A program made the position numbers and the translations under genes. Below the pieces are notes generated by a model that ran no database searches, had not been told where the DNA came from, and saw only the letters and a list, made by a program, of their open reading frames with translations. From Desulfurococcales archaeon (GTDB lineage Archaea > Thermoproteota > Thermoprotei_A > Sulfolobales > Desulfurococcaceae): a DNA stretch of 64,000 nt. The stretch is taken from the NCBI GenBank assembly GCA_015520735.1, contig WAPN01000001.1, positions 22,250 to 86,249 on the forward strand. Direction: 5' to 3'. Below are positions 61,502 to 64,000 of this stretch, in pieces. How positions within the stretch are numbered: the first letter of the stretch is position 1; each line of letters begins with the position of its first letter.

Positions 61502-62512
61502 TTGCGGGAAATACTTGGTTATAAGAAGATCTTATTCGTGGGTATTGGAGGTGGTGGAGACGTTGTATCAGCAGCACTCTTCGCAAAGATCTTCAGGGAT
61601 CTAGGGATTGAGACCTTTGTGGCCAGCATAATATGGGAAAGATTCGTGCATGATCCTGTTCCCGGCCCTATTCCTCTCGAGGCTATTCATGGCAAGAAGA
61701 TGATCGGCAACCATGCCGCAATAATAAACGGGTACTCCTACGCGATCAGAAATGGTAACAAAATAGTGTTCGAAGCAGCGAGAGTCGCTGAGACCTTGAA
61801 GGAAGATATTTATCTCATAGATATATGGGGAGGGGTTAAAGGATATGTTGAGGCCCTGAAAGACCTCGTGAGCTATACTGGTGTCGATTACGTGGTAGGC
61901 ATTGATGTTGGGGGAGATGTCCTGGCCATGGGCGATGAGGATGAACTCTGGAGCCCCCTTGCCGATGCCATGGGGTTAGCGGCTATCCACGATATAGGGA
62001 ACAGTGCACTCATGGTGTATTCTCCAGGTGCCGATGGCGAGCTCCCACAAGAACTTGTACTGAAGAGGATAAGTCTGATCGCGAATATGAGCGGGTATCT
62101 AGGCAGTATAGGTGTTGGGAGAGAATATATAAAGTTCTATGAGAAACTCCTAGAGAACACTCATAGTGAGGCCAGTAGGATAGGACTACTAGCGCTTAAA
62201 GGTTTCTACGGCGTGAAAAGCATAAGAGGCGGAACAAGAGAAATCAGCGTATCACCTGTGAATACTATAGCATTTATCCTTGCTCCTGAACCAGCCTTAA
62301 ATATATCTAAGCCAGCACAACTCGTTCGAAATACGGAGAGCTTTGTTGAGGCATGGCGCAGGCTAAGAGAAAACGGTATAGCTACAGAGTATGATCTAGA
62401 GAATGCTATTCTCGAGTACAGTAGGAGAGCCGGAAAAGACCCTAGACGCTTGTCGGCCAGCGAGATCATAAGGATCAAGAACCATTTATGGAAAACGATA
62501 AAAGATAAATGA
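61502..62512 (+). CDS. DUF1152-family protein
   Basis: A 336-residue Rossmann-like protein of the archaeal DUF1152 family. The N-terminal FVGIGGGGDVVSAALFAK is a glycine-rich nucleotide-binding loop, and VVGIDVGGDVLAMGDEDELWSPLADAM is the central signature. No enzyme activity is established for the family. The TTG start at 61502 follows GGTG at about seven bases. It is divergent from the Fap7-like gene. Confidence 0.85.
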   Translation: MREILGYKKILFVGIGGGGDVVSAALFAKIFRDLGIETFVASIIWERFVHDPVPGPIPLEAIHGKKMIGNHAAIINGYSYAIRNGNKIVFEAARVAETLKEDIYLIDIWGGVKGYVEALKDLVSYTGVDYVVGIDVGGDVLAMGDEDELWSPLADAMGLAAIHDIGNSALMVYSPGADGELPQELVLKRISLIANMSGYLGSIGVGREYIKFYEKLLENTHSEASRIGLLALKGFYGVKSIRGGTREISVSPVNTIAFILAPEPALNISKPAQLVRNTESFVEAWRRLRENGIATEYDLENAILEYSRRAGKDPRRLSASEIIRIKNHLWKTIKDK

Positions 62513-62520
62513 TAGGAATG

Positions 62521-62590
62521 TGGCCGTGCAACTCGTCCACGGGTTCATCCAGGGCCCGACGGCCCAGTTGCCCGGGCCCCCGAACCCCCT
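62521..62590. ncRNA. Candidate GC-rich structured RNA
   Basis: Fifty-one of 70 bases are G or C (73 percent), the most GC-rich spacer in the window. It folds into CCGTG/CACGG (62524-62528 with 62538-62542) and a long hairpin: GGTTC/GAACC (62542-62546 with 62582-62586), GGGCCC/GGGCCC (62552-62557 with 62574-62579) and GGC-CCAGTT-GCC (62561-62572). TATA-like sequences exist for both strands (62497-62510 plus, 62623-62633 minus). On the minus strand an ACA box follows ACGGCC, leaving an H/ACA-type RNA possible. Confidence 0.55.
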
Positions 62591-62676
62591 CATAAATAGA
62601 TGCAGTCCTAATGGGAGATAATTATATTTCCCGATCACAATTGATTACATAGCACATAATTTCTGGGTGGAGAGCC

Positions 62677-62994
62677 ATGAGCGAGGATCTAGTCAAGAAA
62701 CTGGAAGACCTGATGAACACCATGAAGGACTGGGAGAGAAAACCAGTTCTAAAATCAGGACACATAGTGGTGGAATTGGTAAAACTCCCTGAGAGAAAAA
62801 CTAAGACCACAGCTAGACCAGCACATCTAGCCATTATGATCAGGAGAGAGGATGCTTTCAGAGGAATAATTATCGAAGAGCCAGATGAGCTTGAAGACCT
62901 GATAGTAGCGGTCACTACTCCGAAGCTTAAAGAACTCATAAACGCGGTCTACAAGATTCTCAAGAAGCACCGTGTCCAAGAATTCGAGCTATGA
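62677..62994 (+). CDS. Small conserved-looking protein, unknown
   Basis: A 105-residue soluble alpha/beta protein, probably a single domain, with a basic middle (LPERKTKTTARPAHLAIMI) and acidic segments (IIIEEPDELEDLIVAV). No motif was recognised. ATG 62677 follows GGGTGGAG. It lies between the GC-rich RNA candidate and tRNA-Thr, with no clear operon partner. Confidence 0.65.
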   Translation: MSEDLVKKLEDLMNTMKDWERKPVLKSGHIVVELVKLPERKTKTTARPAHLAIMIRREDAFRGIIIEEPDELEDLIVAVTTPKLKELINAVYKILKKHRVQEFEL

Positions 62995-63055
62995 CGTTGT
63001 ATCCAGTGATAAAAGTTATAATTGCCTACCTAGACCTATTTCAGAACTAGGGTAA

Positions 63056-63128
63056 GCCGCCGTAGCTCAGCCGGTAGAGCGTCGCCCTGGTAAGGCGAAG
63101 GTCCCGGGTTCGAATCCCGGCGGCGGCT
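63056..63128 (+). tRNA. tRNA-Thr (GGT)
   Basis: A 73-base cloverleaf: acceptor GCCGCCG/CGGCGGC, anticodon arm TCGCC-CTGGTAA-GGCGA with GGT, T arm CCGGG-TTCGAAT-CCCGG and T73 as in archaeal Thr tRNAs. No intron and no encoded CCA. TATA-like GTTATAATT is at about 63015-63023. Confidence 0.95.
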
Positions 63129-63160
63129 TCGTCTTCCTTTTAACAAGACACAAGTTCTTC

Positions 63161-63775
63161 TCAATGTATTAATCCCCAGCTCTCAATATACGATTTTATC
63201 CCCAGCATGATCATTTCAACAGCGATACTCGCTATGATCAATGACATGAAGCGTCCTATGGCCTTCATTACGCTCGGCCTAGTCATAGCCACTATTTTCT
63301 CTGAGTATCTTAGAAGCGCAAAAGTGGTAATGGCGGCAACGACTCCAGCAACAAGTATTAGTATAGTATTGAGAATGCTTGGATCTCTCGATGTTAAGAG
63401 TATTAGGGTCGTGATCGTGCCGGGACCAACAATCATAGGTGTGGCTAGAGGGACAACGGCTACATCCTCTGGATCAATCCTCTTGGTCTTCGGCATACCT
63501 CCAAGCATGTCGAGTGCTATTGTCATCAAAAGTATCCCGCCACCTATCCGTAGACCAGGCACAGAGATGCTGAACGCTCTCAGGATATAATTACCGAGAA
63601 AAGTAAACACTACAATTAATAGCACGGCAGTAATAAATGCTCTAGACACTATCCTCCTACGCTCAATAAGCTCCATACCCTCGGTAAGCGATAGAAATGT
63701 AGGCAATGCCGAGAACGGATTCATTATCGCTAATAACTGGATATAATATGCTACAAATAATCCCAGGTATACCAT
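63161..63775 (-). CDS. MarC-family membrane protein
   Basis: A 204-residue protein with six membrane helices in two repeated halves. The family signature is QLLAIMNPFSALPTFLSL near the N-terminus and VPLATPMIVGPGTITTLIL in the middle. MarC/UPF0056 proteins are of unknown function; a link to antibiotic resistance was withdrawn. ATG 63775 is chosen because GGGGGA stands just upstream; an in-frame codon at 63835 would add 20 unconserved residues. Confidence 0.9.
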   Translation of the reverse strand: MVYLGLFVAYYIQLLAIMNPFSALPTFLSLTEGMELIERRRIVSRAFITAVLLIVVFTFLGNYILRAFSISVPGLRIGGGILLMTIALDMLGGMPKTKRIDPEDVAVVPLATPMIVGPGTITTLILLTSRDPSILNTILILVAGVVAAITTFALLRYSEKIVAMTRPSVMKAIGRFMSLIIASIAVEMIMLGIKSYIESWGLIH

Positions 63776-63849
63776 GCGTTCCCCCAGAATATAAGATAAT
63801 GACAAGCTATGGTTAAAGCAGGAAAGACCTATCACTCCCTGTAGAATAG

Positions 63850-63926
<77 letters not shown>

Positions 63927-64000
63927 AACCAGTATTTCTGAATAATGTTTCTTGGCCTTTAAAACTTAACTACTAGGCCTATCCCTTCATTATATAATTA

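Overview
The window is a gene-dense piece of a hyperthermophilic archaeal chromosome, most likely a crenarchaeon of the Desulfurococcales type (Thermoproteota). The reasons are a reverse gyrase gene at the left edge, archaeal information-processing genes (TFB, TFS, RNA polymerase subunits Rpo4, Rpo11 and Rpo12, PCNA, PriS, GINS, Csl4, Nop10, aIF1, aIF2-alpha, Pus10), crenarchaeal orphan families (DUF2067, DUF432, DUF1152), many GTG/TTG starts with GGTG-type ribosome binding sites, TATA-box promoters, and tRNA genes with short introns after position 37. No genus is claimed. No insertion sequence, CRISPR array, prophage or plasmid gene was seen, so this looks like core chromosome.

Layout. 1-8.4 kb: reverse gyrase (partial), two KaiC-like ATPases, Cdc48/VAT and the RNA cytidine acetyltransferase TmcA. 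8.4-17.8 kb: a C/D box sRNA, UbiX-like flavin prenyltransferase, tRNA splicing endonuclease, an unusual radical SAM protein, GlyRS, an agmatinase-like enzyme, Rpo12, aIF1 and TFB. 17.9-25.5 kb: six tRNA genes (four with introns), an aminotransferase, an ArsB/NhaD-type transporter next to a pilin-like protein, ribosomal protein L40e and a phosphodiesterase. 25.6-30.3 kb: threonine synthase, Nop10/aIF2-alpha and an AglB/STT3-like membrane protein. 30.3-35.9 kb: a long minus-strand block for replication, transcription and RNA decay (GINS, PriS, PCNA, TFS, Rpo11, DUF2067, Csl4, methyltransferase). 35.9-47.5 kb: protease, Dph2, L10e, Trm14-like methyltransferase, tRNA-Leu, SRP54, TrmY-like plus Pus10, L21e, Rpo4, DUF655, KsgA, Mtq2-like, TrmJ and UMP kinase. 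47.5-52 kb: tungstate/molybdate ABC transporter and GlmS. 52-64 kb: a large non-coding gap with structured elements, a second TmcA paralogue, MscS/DUF432 with a tandem operator-like repeat, CutA, two ubiquitin-like proteins and an E1-like protein, a radical SAM protein, a YlqF-type GTPase, a Fap7-like kinase, DUF1152, MarC and two tRNAs.

RNA maturation is the strongest theme: tRNA introns with their splicing enzyme, a guide sRNA, two acetyltransferases, a Pus10/TrmY-like pair, KsgA, TrmJ, a THUMP methyltransferase, Nop10 and exosome Csl4. The most promising undescribed material is non-coding: four GC-rich or strongly self-complementary blocks in otherwise AT-rich spacers (24.0, 52.1, 52.6 and 62.5 kb), one of them apparently in a common transcript with tRNA-His. 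Protein-level oddities are a TFB that lacks half of its zinc ligands, an AglB-like protein without the WWD motif, a radical SAM protein with a CX7CX2C cluster motif, and a Cdc48 whose two P-loop regions are identical over 47 bases.
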